DNA of 64,000 nt from contig OZ024890.1 of the NCBI GenBank assembly GCA_964017195.1, positions 25,041,701 to 25,105,700 on the forward strand, in the 5' to 3' direction. The stretch's first letter is position 1. Every line of letters starts with the position of its first letter. The notes below the pieces were generated by a model that worked only from the letters and a program-made list of their open reading frames with translations, was not told the DNA's origin and did not search any database. This DNA comes from Siderastrea radians (Eukaryota; Cnidaria; Anthozoa; Scleractinia; Rhizangiidae). A program made the translations under genes and the position numbers. This document shows, piece after piece, positions 47,457 through 58,386 of the stretch.

Positions 47457-47795
47457 CTAGATGGCTAAATATAGTAGAAAATTCATGCTGTAGAACAAGG
47501 AGCGAGGGAAAAAGGTCAGTTCTTTTCGAGACAGGCGGTAATCAAAAAAGCGGGAAAATATGTTGTAGTCGGTACGTATTCTTGTTTTCCTGATGTCCCT
47601 TAATTCTTTGTTTGCATTTGGATGACGAGAATCTGTCATATTGTAGTTAGGATGTGGGAAAGTATAGAAGTCTTTGGAGTCGGCAACACCAAATCGCACG
47701 ACTCCAGCCACGTCATATCCTGCCCTTCTCAAGAGACGTACAAGAGTGAGGATTCTAGCTGATTCTGGAAGGCGCGTGCGTGATAGCGGGATCAA
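47457..47795 (-). CDS. Unrecognised open frame, possible coding remnant
   Basis: A 112-codon minus-strand frame. Its middle part (LLRRAGYDVAGVVRFGVADS, then a stretch with FYTFPHPNYN and NANKELRDIRKTRIRTDYNI) has balanced codon use and a normal amino-acid mix, unlike the low-complexity frames elsewhere in the window. I do not recognise the family. It has no signal peptide or membrane segment, and no neighbouring exon was found. It could be an exon of an unfound gene, a transposon remnant, or chance. Confidence 0.25.
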   Translation of the reverse strand: MIPLSRTRLPESARILTLVRLLRRAGYDVAGVVRFGVADSKDFYTFPHPNYNMTDSRHPNANKELRDIRKTRIRTDYNIFSRFFDYRLSRKELTFFPRSLFYSMNFLLYLAI

Positions 47796-48625
47796 CAGTT
47801 TTTAAAAACCTTAAAGGTGGGCCAACCAGAATTGAAAAAACCTAGTTGAAGTTCATTATTTTAAATCCGATTTGCGTGGTCACAACTTCTTTATTGACAA
47901 TGTCTGTTCGAATTTTTTGTAGTTTTCCCATTTTACCACATAATTCATCTCGATTAAGAGCAGCTCCAACAGGGATTGTTATAAATTTAGAATGTTCCAG
48001 TAAGGAATTGTAAATGCATCCTGGTCAATTTTTAGCAGGAAAAACGAAATCTCGCCGTTTTAAAGACGATACAAGTTACTGAAAACTTTTACATTTTGAA
48101 GATTTACAATGTAAATTCGATAAGTAAACATTATGGAGTCTACAGAGTGACGTTTTCTTTACGGTTTTTGAATAATTTTGCCTGTCATGTATCTATTCAG
48201 TTCCTCGATTTTTCTTGTTTCTACCTTGAAAGCTTCCCTTCCGGGATAAAAGATTTCACCGCAGTTACTACGATTTCATGAAAACCAATAGTGTAAAACC
48301 ATAAAAGAAGTCTTATTCACTCCGGTATGGGGGTACATGAAGGAACGCAATTTTATAAAGCGCGGCTGCTGACGTTTGTGTGACTACAAAAGCTTACTTT
48401 ATGTCAACACTGTAAAAAAGTTCTTTTGGTGGACTTTGTGTTACTGACACGTTGTTTCACCGGAAGTGTGCAAAGGCTTCTATTTACTTTTTATACTGGA
48501 AAATTTTCTAGGATCCAGCATAAGCTAATAAATGTAGAAACCCTTGTACAGATAACAATTCATAAACACAAGAGGAATATTTCAGTTTTCCCGTTCATGT
48601 CCAAACAGCTCAACATAATTGCAAG

Positions 48626-50289
48626 ATGCGATTTTTGTTCATTGTGACGCTTTCCTTGTGCGCAGCATACTTGGCAAATGGCGCGAAAATCACGAACACC
48701 ACCGCCGAAGTTCCCGCCAAAACAGAAGGTGAAACAGTTGTGTGCAACCAGTACATCGGCGGCCAGGACGCAAAAACTCACAAGGCCATCGAGAAGCTTG
48801 ACGAAAAGGTCCATAATTTATCCAAAAAGATGGACCAATTAATCAAACTGATCCAGCCTTCCCCTAGCCCCGGTAAGAATTTATTCCTCTTTTGGTGATT
48901 CTCATTTCTGTCTGACGTCGGAATTTCTCAATGAAAGGCAAGAACATAAGTTTAACAGTGGCTTAAGCATAAGTTTATTTGGCATAGGCAACCAATGAAA
49001 GAAAAGTCTAGAGACATGAATTCATTTTACAGACCTCTACTGGAAAGCATTATTTACTTGATGCATTTTAACTGATTTGACTCTTACTTAGCTAGCGTAG
49101 CCAGTGATGAATGCGAAGAACAAATTTAAGAAGGGGTTTTTCGCTTCGGAGCTTCTAGAGTATTGGAAATGTTGCGAGGTGAATATAATCGTATTGGGCG
49201 CTGCCGCAGGAGTTGCGAGACACTTAATTCGCCGATGCTGTTCAGCTACATTTCGCGGTTCGATAATATTTGAAAAAAAAATGTTCCTTTAATTACTTTT
49301 ACAACATGCGCGTCTGTACTGTCCTGAAACATTTCGTTGTTTCCACGTCTGCTGTTGTGATAGCCACTGCTCCGGTAATTTTTTCTACATGAGAGAAATA
49401 ATCCATACCCGTAGAATTGACATTGAAAGCATACAAATAGTAATTCAATTTTTCCCTTCTTGGTCAAGGAGGCCCCGGCGCCGGCTCAACGTGCAAGGAA
49501 ATATATGACAAGCACTTGTAAGTATACTAGCAGATCAATCAGTGCAAACAGATTGCAAATTTACCGATGGAGAGTTACAATCTTCAGTAATGAAAGAGAT
49601 TAGCAATTTAAGTCACATTTCTTCCAAAATCCTAATGTTTGTAAGTGACACACCACGCATTCCTATGGTCTTCCGCTCATCAGCTAGAAGCCTGAGTTCA
49701 AAGAGCAGCGATGTAGGTGTCTCTGTTGAAATTGTTTAAGCTCATTCACTGTCACTTACTTTAAGAGCATTTTCATTTCTTTCATTTATACTTAGAGAAC
49801 TTTTCACTTTGACTCCTCTGGAGCAACAAGGTCGATTTCAACCTTCCAGGAGGGAAAACTGGGCTGGACCGTCACGAGACCAAACTGCCGACCTACTGGA
49901 ACACGGCCTTCTCCAAGATCTGTCTCGCTATGAGGGTTGGTCACCAGATTAGGTCCATGATCCTCAGCGAGCGCGCTCACTCCTTGTACTCGCTGATCGC
50001 TAATGGCAACTACCACGCAACCACACTGGGCCGTAACACGTGGAAGACGCTGATTGGATCTCAAGCTTCCTTACAGAAAAACTGTAACAAGGAAGGGTTC
50101 AACGCTGCGTGCAGCTCTTATGGCTCCTCTAGAGCAAGAATTGGTTTCCTAGGCAACAATGAGAATGATTGCGCAAGCTGTGACTCCAGGATCGGGTTTG
50201 GCACTGGAGGATACGCTGACGACTCCAACACATGTGGATGTCAGGGAAGCCCACAGTTAAAAACCATGGGATACATATTGGTGCAATGA
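48626..50289 (+). CDS. Secreted skeletal-organic-matrix / fibrinogen-like domain protein, probably degraded
   Basis: Exon 1 (48626-48872): ATG, signal peptide of about 20 residues (hydrophobic FLFIVTLSLCAAYLA, cleavage likely after NGA), NTT glycosylation site, then a short amphipathic helix (KAIEKLDEKVHNLSKKMDQLIKLI) that may trimerise the protein. Exon 2 (49469-49517): GGPGAGSTCKEIYDKH, as at the start of this domain. The last exon, to TGA 50287-50289, has KLPTYWNTAFSKICLAM, SLYSLIANG, TWKTLIG, SRIGFGTGGYADDSNTCG and KTMGYILVQ, which I recognise from coral proteins annotated skeletal organic matrix protein 5-like. The usual middle part (GGGWTLV region) is absent. HFDS and LWSNKVDFNLPGG lie in different frames near 49,815. 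Using an acceptor at 49,824 instead gives an uninterrupted but shorter frame. Extracellular role is inference. Confidence 0.6.
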
Positions 50290-50381
50290 GCGTCCAAACG
50301 TGCGACAGGAGACAAGTTTGCAGAACCAAAGGCCTTGGTGTAAAACTCCTACTGAGGATAAAGGGCGTAAAACTGAGTTTG

Positions 50382-50387
50382 AATAAA
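50382..50387 (+). promoter_or_regulatory. Polyadenylation signal of the secreted protein gene
   Basis: AATAAA 93 bases after the stop codon, at the normal position for a 3' UTR of this size. Confidence 0.5.
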
Positions 50388-50589
50388 AACATGCATACAA
50401 GGTCAAAAAAAGACTCCTTTTTGTGAGAGTACCCCAAATTAGAATTGAAGAAAATTTACAAATTTCGCTCTGAACAAAGTATTGAAACAAGCGAGCAAAC
50501 AAACCAAAAAACAAACAAAGAGCATTCCAGGGAAGTACTAGGTAAAGTTGCTCACGAGCCACGGTGGCCCAAACGAGCCTGAGCTTAAA

Positions 50590-50745
50590 CCCAGTTTCTG
50601 TAGCATGAAACAACTGCGAGCATTGCTACTCCCCCCCTGGATGGGATGCTAGTTGATCGCAGGGTTACCTCCACACCTGGGTGAAAAGAAACAACGTGGG
50701 GTAAAGTTGCTTGTCTAAGGAAGCAGCACATATTCCCACGCTTTA
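50590..50745. repeat. Interspersed repeat (CCCCCxTGGATGGGAT block), copy 2
   Basis: Fuller copy of the element near 43,620. The CTGGATGGGATGCTAG..CGCAGGGTTACC block is a common interspersed repeat tail in marine invertebrates; class not settled here. Confidence 0.5.
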
Positions 50746-51623
50746 TTCTGTGATTGAATTACGAAGTATACAACACTGGAATAAATTTAAAAGAAAATCT
50801 ATTCAATCTTAACCCCGTTTGCTAAGCTGTTTCCATTCAATATGGCTCAAAGTCGGTGATGTTTGTCTTTTTTCGTCTTATATTCCAGTGTTCACGCCCC
50901 GCTATTTTTTGATACCAACGAGATAAGCAAGCACATAAAGGTTAGCTGTTGAAGGCAACAGTGACAAGCTAAGAAAGTTGAAAATGCTATTTCTCTCATC
51001 TAGCTGAGTGGTGCACACAAAACGCCTATGGAACACCTGCGATTTGTCCTCTCGAATTAAGTACTCCTTTGTCTGTTTTCGTATTCCACGTTCGTGCAGT
51101 GGGTATCTAAGGGGCCACTTCTCCGAATATATGATTTGAAACCAACAAAGTCCTACTCTTGACACCACGAAGTCTTGACGAAGTTTTTTGTTTAAATCCT
51201 GAAGAAGCCGTGCTATTGAGAACTTTTCCAAGCAACTGACAAAGAATATTTAGTTTTCAAAGGCTATTTAGGATATTTAGTTTTCGAAACCTGACTTTCA
51301 CTTGTGAACACAGGTCAGAGGACAATGGAAACTCCTGTGTAAGGGCATAAGTAGTCGGAAGCCTTTTGCTCAGTAAACTGGATGCCAGATAGATTCTTAT
51401 TAAACAGTGGTAATATAGAATCTACAACCCTATAAACAGAGAAATTTACGGTCAATCGAATATTTCCCAACACTCCTGTTGTCATTTATCGGAAGGACAA
51501 ATTATTCAGTGCCTTTGTGGAAAAGGTCCTTCCTTTACTCGTTGAATCTAAAAAAACTAATGACGGGGTTATACGCGGTTAGGAGGAAAAATATTACAAA
51601 CCTAAACCATTAAAAAGCCCAGT

Positions 51624-52600
51624 TTATTGTGAATTGCATTTCAAAAGTCTTTTAAAGCCTCTTCTGAAGTGCTCGTTTCTCCAGCAGTATATCAGAGGAT
51701 TCCAACAGGCGTTCATACTAGCGATAGTACAAGCAACGTACGTGTGGTGAGGTCTCACTGTGGATGAGGTGCGGAAATGGAGACACAGTATAACCAACAA
51801 TGGCACGAAACTACCGAGACAACCCCACAACAATGGCCACAGTACGGGAAGCTTTCGTTTCACGCTTCATGGCGAGTGAACATATTCCCATTTGCACGCT
51901 TTCACCTTCTTGGCTGATTTGTCTTCACTGTTTATAAGCAACTTTGATGATGTAACCGTATGAAATCAGGATGATCACTGTAGGCAAGGCCAACAGTGTT
52001 ATCACCAAGAGCATTAAGTAGGCTCTAACCGAACCTGATTGCAAAGCGAAGGGGTGTTTATATAGGCGATCGAAGAAAGGTGTCAATGCCTGCAAAAAAT
52101 TCTGTGAACATTTTCAGCCCATACGCCTTCAACGACTCAGGAAACACCATGGAAACTAAAATTGCCAACAGCCAAACCACGATTGAAGCGATCATCGCTC
52201 TGCGATTGGTCACTATGGTGTGATACCTCAACGCGAACTTGATGGCGATGAAACGGTCGACGCTGATTAACGCAAGATGGAGAACGATGATGGAACTGAA
52301 GGCAAGGTTTAGCATGGATGCCGCGCTGCATAATTCGTGAGAAGATGTCTTTGGACCAAAGATATTAGTAATATGCAAAATAAAGACAATCACCATCGAC
52401 ATATCCGCAGCAGACAAGCTCACCAGTATACTGTTAAACGCCGTCAGCAGGTTTGTGAATTTGCAAAAAGCTCTCATCACGAGAACATTGCCAAAAATAG
52501 TGCTAATTATGAGAACTACGTACATGGAAACAAAGAGGACCTTCAACACGGCCGATAATTCGTTTTTAACGCCATCATCCAAGGCACCAATTAAATTCAT
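51624..52600 (-). pseudogene. Class A GPCR pseudogene (copy 1 of duplicated receptor)
   Basis: From ATG (52600) the frame gives helices 1-4 with GNVLV (helix 1), LSAAD (helix 2), SVDRFIAIKF (DRF in place of DRY) and VVWLLAILVSM (helix 4). A one-base gain in an A6/T6 run (about 52,094-52,099) shifts the frame before helix 5. In the shifted frame, helix 5 (ISYGYII) is followed by a CGA to TGA nonsense change at 51,925-51,927, judged against copy 2. A two-base loss near 51,817-51,824 then restores yet another frame, which reads helices 6-7 through NPLIYCWRNEHFRRGFKRLL to a normal stop. Three lesions rule out a working seven-helix receptor. The family appears cnidarian-specific; ligand unknown. 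Confidence 0.85.
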
Positions 52601-54086
52601 GTTGAAAAAAAGAGCTGTTTATGAAAACCTGTCAAGGTTACTTAAACTTCCGCCTCAGATTATGTACACAACGGTGGTGGAGTCGTGGCAGAAATTTTAA
52701 CTTCCAAATTTACCTTACGGTCGATATAGGAATCTTGTTTACTGTAAATTTAGAGCAGTCTTAAAAGATAGCAAAGCTTCCTTTCCAAACTTGGAAAATG
52801 TTTGCTTTGTCTTCCTCGGATGACCGACCAATGGCGAGGTTGTCGTAGACGTGAATACAAGCTTTCCGCACCGTTTCCAGGGTATGTCGAGGTTAAAATA
52901 CATCAAGACCGGTGTTATTTATTTTATATATGATGAATTGAAACGTACGTGGTTTAAAATTTAAGATCAGGTTTTGTCATACAAATTAAAAGGCCAACTT
53001 CAAGGCAGGTGTCTGCAACCTTCTATTTATTTAAATAATGACCGTTATAATAGCAAACATTGGTTTTTAAAATCGATTAGGCCTTGTCATTGATGCACTT
53101 CGAGGATTCACGCCGGATATTAATAAAGCCTTCTTTAAATCTTATGATGATGATTAATATTAAAAGACGATTTCCAAACTCAGGGCAACACAGACCATTT
53201 CTTCACATATTTCACAACCATCAGTTAAATTGACTACACTTAATAATACTGAGTTATGACGTTAGTTCCAAGACTCGCCTGTAAAAAGATGTTCTCTTGG
53301 TTTGACAGCCGCAAAAGCATTAATTATTTTACGTCAGCTGCAGTTTTATTTACGTGCATAAAAATAGAAATGAGGGGTTTTTTGAATTTACTAGTTTCAT
53401 CCTCATCTTTACAAAAAACCAAAGCGAACTTGATCGAAAACTTTGCAATTGAAGAATGATTTCCTTTTGATAATAACCTTTTGATTTTACTTCAAATTGA
53501 CTAAATTCCTAATATTCAAGTAAAGTTTTTGTTTTGATCATTTATTCGTCACCTAGCGCAGGAAGTAAAAATTATTTTGGTGTGTGTGTGTTCACCAGAA
53601 ATGTCAAGGGTATAAAAACGCTACTTAAAGGGAAACTCTCGCAAAAAAGCCTTCACCACGACTTTTTATAGGCTTATTGCTCAATGCTAGAAAAAAAGGC
53701 GAACATGTTAACTATCGTTAACAGGTTAGCAACTTTCTATCTTGCCACTGCGTGCCAAACTACAGTTGGAAGTTGACTTGGACAGCAAGTAATTTGTTAA
53801 TCGTCCAACTGTTATGTGAAAAATTATTTTTAGCTAAAATAGTTGTTTTGGGTATTCCATCACGTTTTGGAAGCTAGCGCGCTATCATTATTAATTCGCC
53901 ATTGTGCAAACAAACGTCATTCACAATGACATAAAGCTCATCTAGTCTTCCTTGTTCACGCAGCTTTTTCAATTCCCGTTCAAAACATCATTGTTCCTTG
54001 TTGAAATGTTTATTTGGATCATGGAGGGCGGGTGATTTTTCCCTTTCGTCGGTCCTATGAAAGCTGAAAAAACTATCTTTTGGAAA
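52601..54086. other. Upstream flank of GPCR copy 1 within the duplication
   Basis: Non-coding, aligned throughout with 60,959-62,875 of copy 2 apart from the element at 61,136. No gene seen. Confidence 0.5.
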
Positions 54087-54090
54087 TTAA

Positions 54091-54472
54091 AGGGGCTACG
54101 TCACGAGGATTTTGCTATTTTAGGTCAATTCTTTGCTAAAATCATTACTAAGTGTCTTCACTCATACACAAAATGCTCCTGTAAAGCTATGAGGAACATA
54201 TCAAATGAATTTTATCAGAGAGAGCTAACCATAATAATTTTTTGGTGTTTTTTGAAGACATAGCATCAAAACTTGAAAAAATTGGCCCAATTTTTTCATG
54301 TTTCAATCCATTTCCATCCTTGCCATCAGTAGCAACAGACGACAGGAAACAGTTTCAGTGCCGTAAGATAGTCTTAAATAACAAAGCTAGACCATTATTT
54401 TTGGAATTCAATTGATGCAAAGATACTTTTTAGCTTTTTAAAATGATACTAAAATAGCGTGACATAACCCCT
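54091..54472. mobile_element. TTAA-flanked MITE with AGGGG(C/T)TA ends
   Basis: 382 bp between TTAA 54087-54090 and TTAA 54473-54476. Left end AGGGGCTACGTCACG, right end CGTGACATAACCCCT, and both continue into CTATTTTAG/CTAAAATAG. The second duplication copy has one TTAA (62,876-62,879) at this place and no insert. Non-autonomous piggyBac-type by target site. Confidence 0.88.
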
Positions 54473-54476
54473 TTAA

Positions 54477-54947
54477 GGAGACTCGCAACAATTTTTTTGG
54501 CCTTGGAGTGTATCTTTTGAAGTCAAAATTTCGAATAGAAGATAAACTTCGATTTCCTTGATACTACACCACCTTTTCAACAAATGATCAAAGATTATTT
54601 TCTCACTGGTTTCCTAGCAACAGCTGTCACCAAAGCAACGGGTAATGGACAACCCCTCATTTTAAATAATGTCGAATATCTCGAATAGGTTGAGTAGTTC
54701 AAATAGTTCAAGTTTCGTCATAAAGTGTCTGACTAGTTTTCGAGATATTCGACATTATTTAAAATGAGGGGTTGTCCATTACCGTTGCTATGGTGACAGC
54801 TGTTGCTAGGAAACCAGTGAGAAAATAAACTTTGATCATTTGTTGAAAAGGTGGTGTAGTATCAAGGAAATCGAAGTTTATCTTCTATGCGAAATTTTGA
54901 CTTCAAAAGATACACTCCAAGGCCAAAAAAAACTGTTGCGAGCCTCC
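54477..54947. mobile_element. TTAA-flanked foldback MITE with GGAGRCTCGCAACA ends
   Basis: 471 bp between TTAA 54473-54476 and TTAA 54948-54951, directly next to the previous element and sharing one TTAA with it. The arms are nearly perfect complements for about 190 bases (GGAGACTCGCAACA, GGCCTTGGAGTGTATC, TGACAGCTGTTGCTAGG), with a short unique centre near 54,690-54,735. Absent from the second duplication copy. Confidence 0.9.
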
Positions 54948-55184
54948 TTAAGACGTGTTCTTTTTACGTAACTGATCTTGGCTTTTGGCTGAATTCTGAA
55001 ACCCTGGGTCATTTTCTAGCTGATTTTTGCACACATTATACTTCCTGATAAAACATGAATTTGGATCACACAGGAAGGCTGGTTATGTTTTCTAAAATTT
55101 CATTCCATGGTGGAACTGACAAAGAAATGTTTATTGAAAACGTATTTTTATTATGTCCCACAAAAAACAGTTAATTTCTGGCTG

Positions 55185-55340
55185 AGCTCTCAAGCCCGAA
55201 CCGGATGTTATAACAAGGCGGTAGAGAAAAGGAGAAAAAAGCCTATCTGCGACGCGCTTGCGCAGACTAAGTTCGCAGCTGCAGCTGGTAGCAGCCGTAG
55301 CAGGTTGAATTGTCACGGACGCATAGGATGACAGGATGAA
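55185..55340. other. GC-richer conserved block in duplication copy 1
   Basis: Contains CGACGCGCTTGCGCAGACTAAG, CAGCTGCAGCTGG and GTCACGGACGCATAGGATG. It is almost identical to 63,118-63,262 in copy 2 and stands out from AT-rich surroundings. It might be a promoter or enhancer, since TTGCGCAG resembles half of an NRF1 site, but no gene start is seen beside it. Confidence 0.3.
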
Positions 55341-56552
55341 TAACGTAAAACAAACTTACAGTGCTATATATATCAGTGGCGTTAACCATTTATTACTCAT
55401 AGTCCAAAGATCAATAAACTAATTATTTGACTGACTTTTGGACTGTTGAACAACAAAAAGGGAAAAAAATTGAAATGAGTCAACATTCCGTATATTGTAT
55501 TTTTGAAAGTTCACCGGCATTCCCAATCCTTTACATTAAACAGCTTCACGGCACCCATATTTTTTAAACATAGCATGTCTGCATGCTGAATATTCCCCAT
55601 GCGTGTAAGAGAATATGAAAAGTTGAAATGCAATAATGGGCCTTTTACTTTGTTTTTCTTGCTGCTAACCATCACCGCCAAGCGTTGAATTTCCGTACAA
55701 GAATCCTCCTTGTATCGAAGGAGGTGAACGATAATTTAGACGACTTACAGTGATAATGTTAACAATAATGTTAACAACGGTAGGAAAAGAGACATTGGGT
55801 GGTAAAAGAGCAACTGCAAGCGAAAGCCTTCGGTTTGAGGAAGGCGTCTGAAATAAGACCATAGCTAAAACTGTGTATCATTGTTGCACTGCACACTGCA
55901 GCTAGAGAATTTCCCGGGCACCTAGCGGCAAACTTTCACAGAAAGACAGCTTATATTTTGCGACAAAAAAGGACCCATGCCATGTCCGGACGCACATAAT
56001 TATTATAGAAAAAGAAAGACCCAAAGAAAGCGTTCACACTTGCTTTTATTCAGTTATTGTGCTATACAATGATATAGTAAAAGGCGGTGGCAAACACCTC
56101 GCAAGGCAAGAGGTTATTTGCACTTGGTCAGAGCTGGAATTAATATAACAAAAGGGATAGTTTCTTCTTTGACCATCAGACTCTGACACCGATTTCTTTT
56201 AACATCTGACTAAAATGACTACTCGTTCCTGCCCTTTTAAAAATAATGCATTTTGCATGATAACTACAATGAATACGAGAACGTTTAAGGATATTTTCAA
56301 ACCTAATTATGCATAGATAATACTTTTCTATGCACGCGATGTTCTTATGGCCTTTTACAACGCTTGCTAGCACGGAATTTATTCAGTAACATTTCGTTGC
56401 AAAACTGATGACTTCCACCAAAAGACTTTCAGCCATTAACGCTCAGTGCCGTTTACCGGCCGAGTTTAAGCAAACTTTTTTTTGAATCATCTGTATTTTA
56501 AAGTTCACAAAGCGCGGCTTGAACACCAAGGAATACATCGTCATTTGTAAAC

Positions 56553-56558
56553 TTTATT
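56553..56558 (-). promoter_or_regulatory. Polyadenylation signal of the intact GPCR gene
   Basis: AATAAA on the minus strand (TTTATT on plus), about 130 bases beyond the stop codon. Confidence 0.45.
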
Positions 56559-56688
56559 TTCAGAATGAACATATGAAATAATCATATACGTCTTTACAGC
56601 TGGATTTCAATGATCGGATGCGTTTTTCGCCGTATCAATTTGTTTTTGCTCCAGCCTTTTTTTTAACGCTGGCAAAACCTACTAGTTT

Positions 56689-57771
56689 CTAAACGGCTTC
56701 GCTCACTTTCTGGGCGCATTTCAGCAGTTTACGAAAAGCACTCCTAAACCTCTCATTTCTCCACCCATAGATAAGAGGATTGCAGATAGCGTTCAAACCA
56801 AATGCAACGTCGTAAACGATGTACTTTATACAGCCGAGCGTTCCATTTTGAGATATAGTGAGTGGATGGAAAAAACGGAGGCTTGCCACCACCAGCAACG
56901 GCAAGATACTGAAAAGGCACACTCCTACAACAATGGCGACAGTGCGAGCGCCTCTCAGTTCTTGCTTCATGGTGGAAATTCCTTGGACAGCATCCTGTCC
57001 TCTGATCTGCTTTCTGTGTTCGCGGGACACAAAAAAGATGTAGCCGTACGAGTATAGAATGATCACCAAGGGAACGATCAGGAGTGAAGCGACTAGGAAG
57101 ATTAGATACCCTTTGGTAGAGAGCGGTAAATCATGGCGACAGCATTCTGAGGTTTTAGAGAATGCATGCAAGGATTCACGAAGGCACTTGTAAGCGTCGT
57201 TGTTGATTGCTTTTAGTGGCTGCGGAAGGACAAGTATCACGACCATAACCCACAGCCATACCGTGATGGAAGCTAACAGTGCTCGGCGATTAGTCACTAT
57301 GGTGTGATACCTCAAGGAGAAATTGATCGCGATGAAACGATCCACGCTGATCAAAGCGAGATGCAGAATGATGACCGAAATAAGCAAGAAGCTGAACCAT
57401 GCGCTTAACCCGTAAAGGACGCTAGCCGAGGGTCCGTCACCAGATGCGATGAGAATAATGTCGAGGATGCACGCGATCGCTATCAAAATGTCAGCGGCAG
57501 ACAAACTCAACAGAATCACGTTGGATGCTGTTCGCAGGTTAAGAAATTTGTGAAACGCCTTGAACATCAAAGAGTTGCCCAAGACTGCAGCGATTATTAG
57601 AATCACATGGACGATGATAAGTACGATTTTTGTCGTCTCTGGCATCGTTTTTTTCATACTATTTTGTGTTCCGTTACAGCATCTTTCTTGGTTACAATTT
57701 TGTCCTCCCATCGTTGATGTGTTACTCGCCATGACTTGATTGTCGACTGAATAATGTTCAATGTCTTTCAA
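56689..57771 (-). CDS. Intact class A (rhodopsin-like) GPCR, 360 aa
   Basis: Single-exon receptor with seven hydrophobic segments. N-glycosylation sites NTS (17-19) and NGT (33-35) precede helix 1. Landmarks: GN in helix 1 (N66), LSAAD in helix 2 (D94), DRF at 144-146 instead of DRY, W172/W174 in helix 4, P234 in helix 5, P291 in helix 6, NPLIY (331-335) in helix 7, helix 8 RNERFRSAFRKLLKC with a possible palmitoyl Cys351. Two departures: no Cys at the top of helix 3, so the usual extracellular disulfide is missing, and the helix 6 CWxP motif reads FSILP without Trp. The third loop is basic. It is a paralogue of the two flanking pseudogenes (shared SVDRFIAI.F.LRYHTIVTNRRA). Plasma membrane; G protein and ligand cannot be predicted. 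Confidence 0.88.
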   Translation of the reverse strand: MKDIEHYSVDNQVMASNTSTMGGQNCNQERCCNGTQNSMKKTMPETTKIVLIIVHVILIIAAVLGNSLMFKAFHKFLNLRTASNVILLSLSAADILIAIACILDIILIASGDGPSASVLYGLSAWFSFLLISVIILHLALISVDRFIAINFSLRYHTIVTNRRALLASITVWLWVMVVILVLPQPLKAINNDAYKCLRESLHAFSKTSECCRHDLPLSTKGYLIFLVASLLIVPLVIILYSYGYIFFVSREHRKQIRGQDAVQGISTMKQELRGARTVAIVVGVCLFSILPLLVVASLRFFHPLTISQNGTLGCIKYIVYDVAFGLNAICNPLIYGWRNERFRSAFRKLLKCAQKVSEAV

Positions 57772-58386
57772 TAACGAAGCTGAGTTTGTAAGTTGTGCTC
57801 ACTTTTCCTGTTTGTCTTCTGACCACAACTTAACTTTCATGACCAAATATAAACGTGCCACCAGCTGCCTACACTGACCTCAGCTTAATCATTTTATTTG
57901 TGAATTTAGATAACTGCAAATTAGCATTTACGAATGATGTCCAATAAAGGACACGTTCACGCTGACTAACTCGAAACTCAAAAAGCCGAGAATATCCTCA
58001 ATTTATTGCAAATGAGTTAATTGCTGCCCACTAAACGTCAAATTGTACGGACTCGTTTTTTTGCATCTTTTCCATGGAGTTAACTTAAACAAAAGCAAAC
58101 AAAAATTTCTTTAATTGCAAAGAAAAAAAACCTTTAAGAAAAAGTCAGTGAAAGAATTGTAGAGCAGGATGTTCAAATTGTTCAGAATTCAAAACGTTTT
58201 TGTTTACAGTTTTTTATCAAGAGAATAGGAATGATAGCTATTAGGCAATGTACTCATTGGAGTAGACTTTGAGCATTTGTTGTTTTTCTTCAAGGATAGT
58301 TGAGGCCCCGCTAAGAATAGGCAATGTCGCGACGGATCCCAGCGATTATAATAATTTGAGGGGCTTAAGCATGGCATGGTAGAACA
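57772..58386. other. Upstream flank of the intact GPCR gene, nothing named
   Basis: AT-rich sequence on the 5' side of the minus-strand receptor. No clear TATA box or repeat boundary was identified. Confidence 0.4.

Larger units (their letters stand above)
45271..48625. other. KIF15 3' UTR and intergenic region
   Basis: 45271 to about 46,170 is probably KIF15 3' UTR. 46,830-47,185 is a GC-rich mosaic with repeated AGCCGGGCT/AGCCCGGCT motifs in both orientations, probably an old foldback element. The rest shows nothing I can name except the open frame listed at 47,457. Confidence 0.45.
51358..56019. repeat. Segmental duplication, copy 1
   Basis: Matches 59,599-63,971 in the same orientation along almost all its length, from AACTGGATGCC near 51,375 to CGCACATAATTATTATAGAAAAAG near 56,010. 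It contains the receptor pseudogene at 51,624 and its upstream flank. Compared with copy 2 it has two extra TTAA elements (54,091-54,947) and lacks about 130 bp (59,870-60,000 of copy 2) and the element at 61,136. Substitutions and small indels are scattered throughout, so the duplication is not very recent. Confidence 0.9.
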
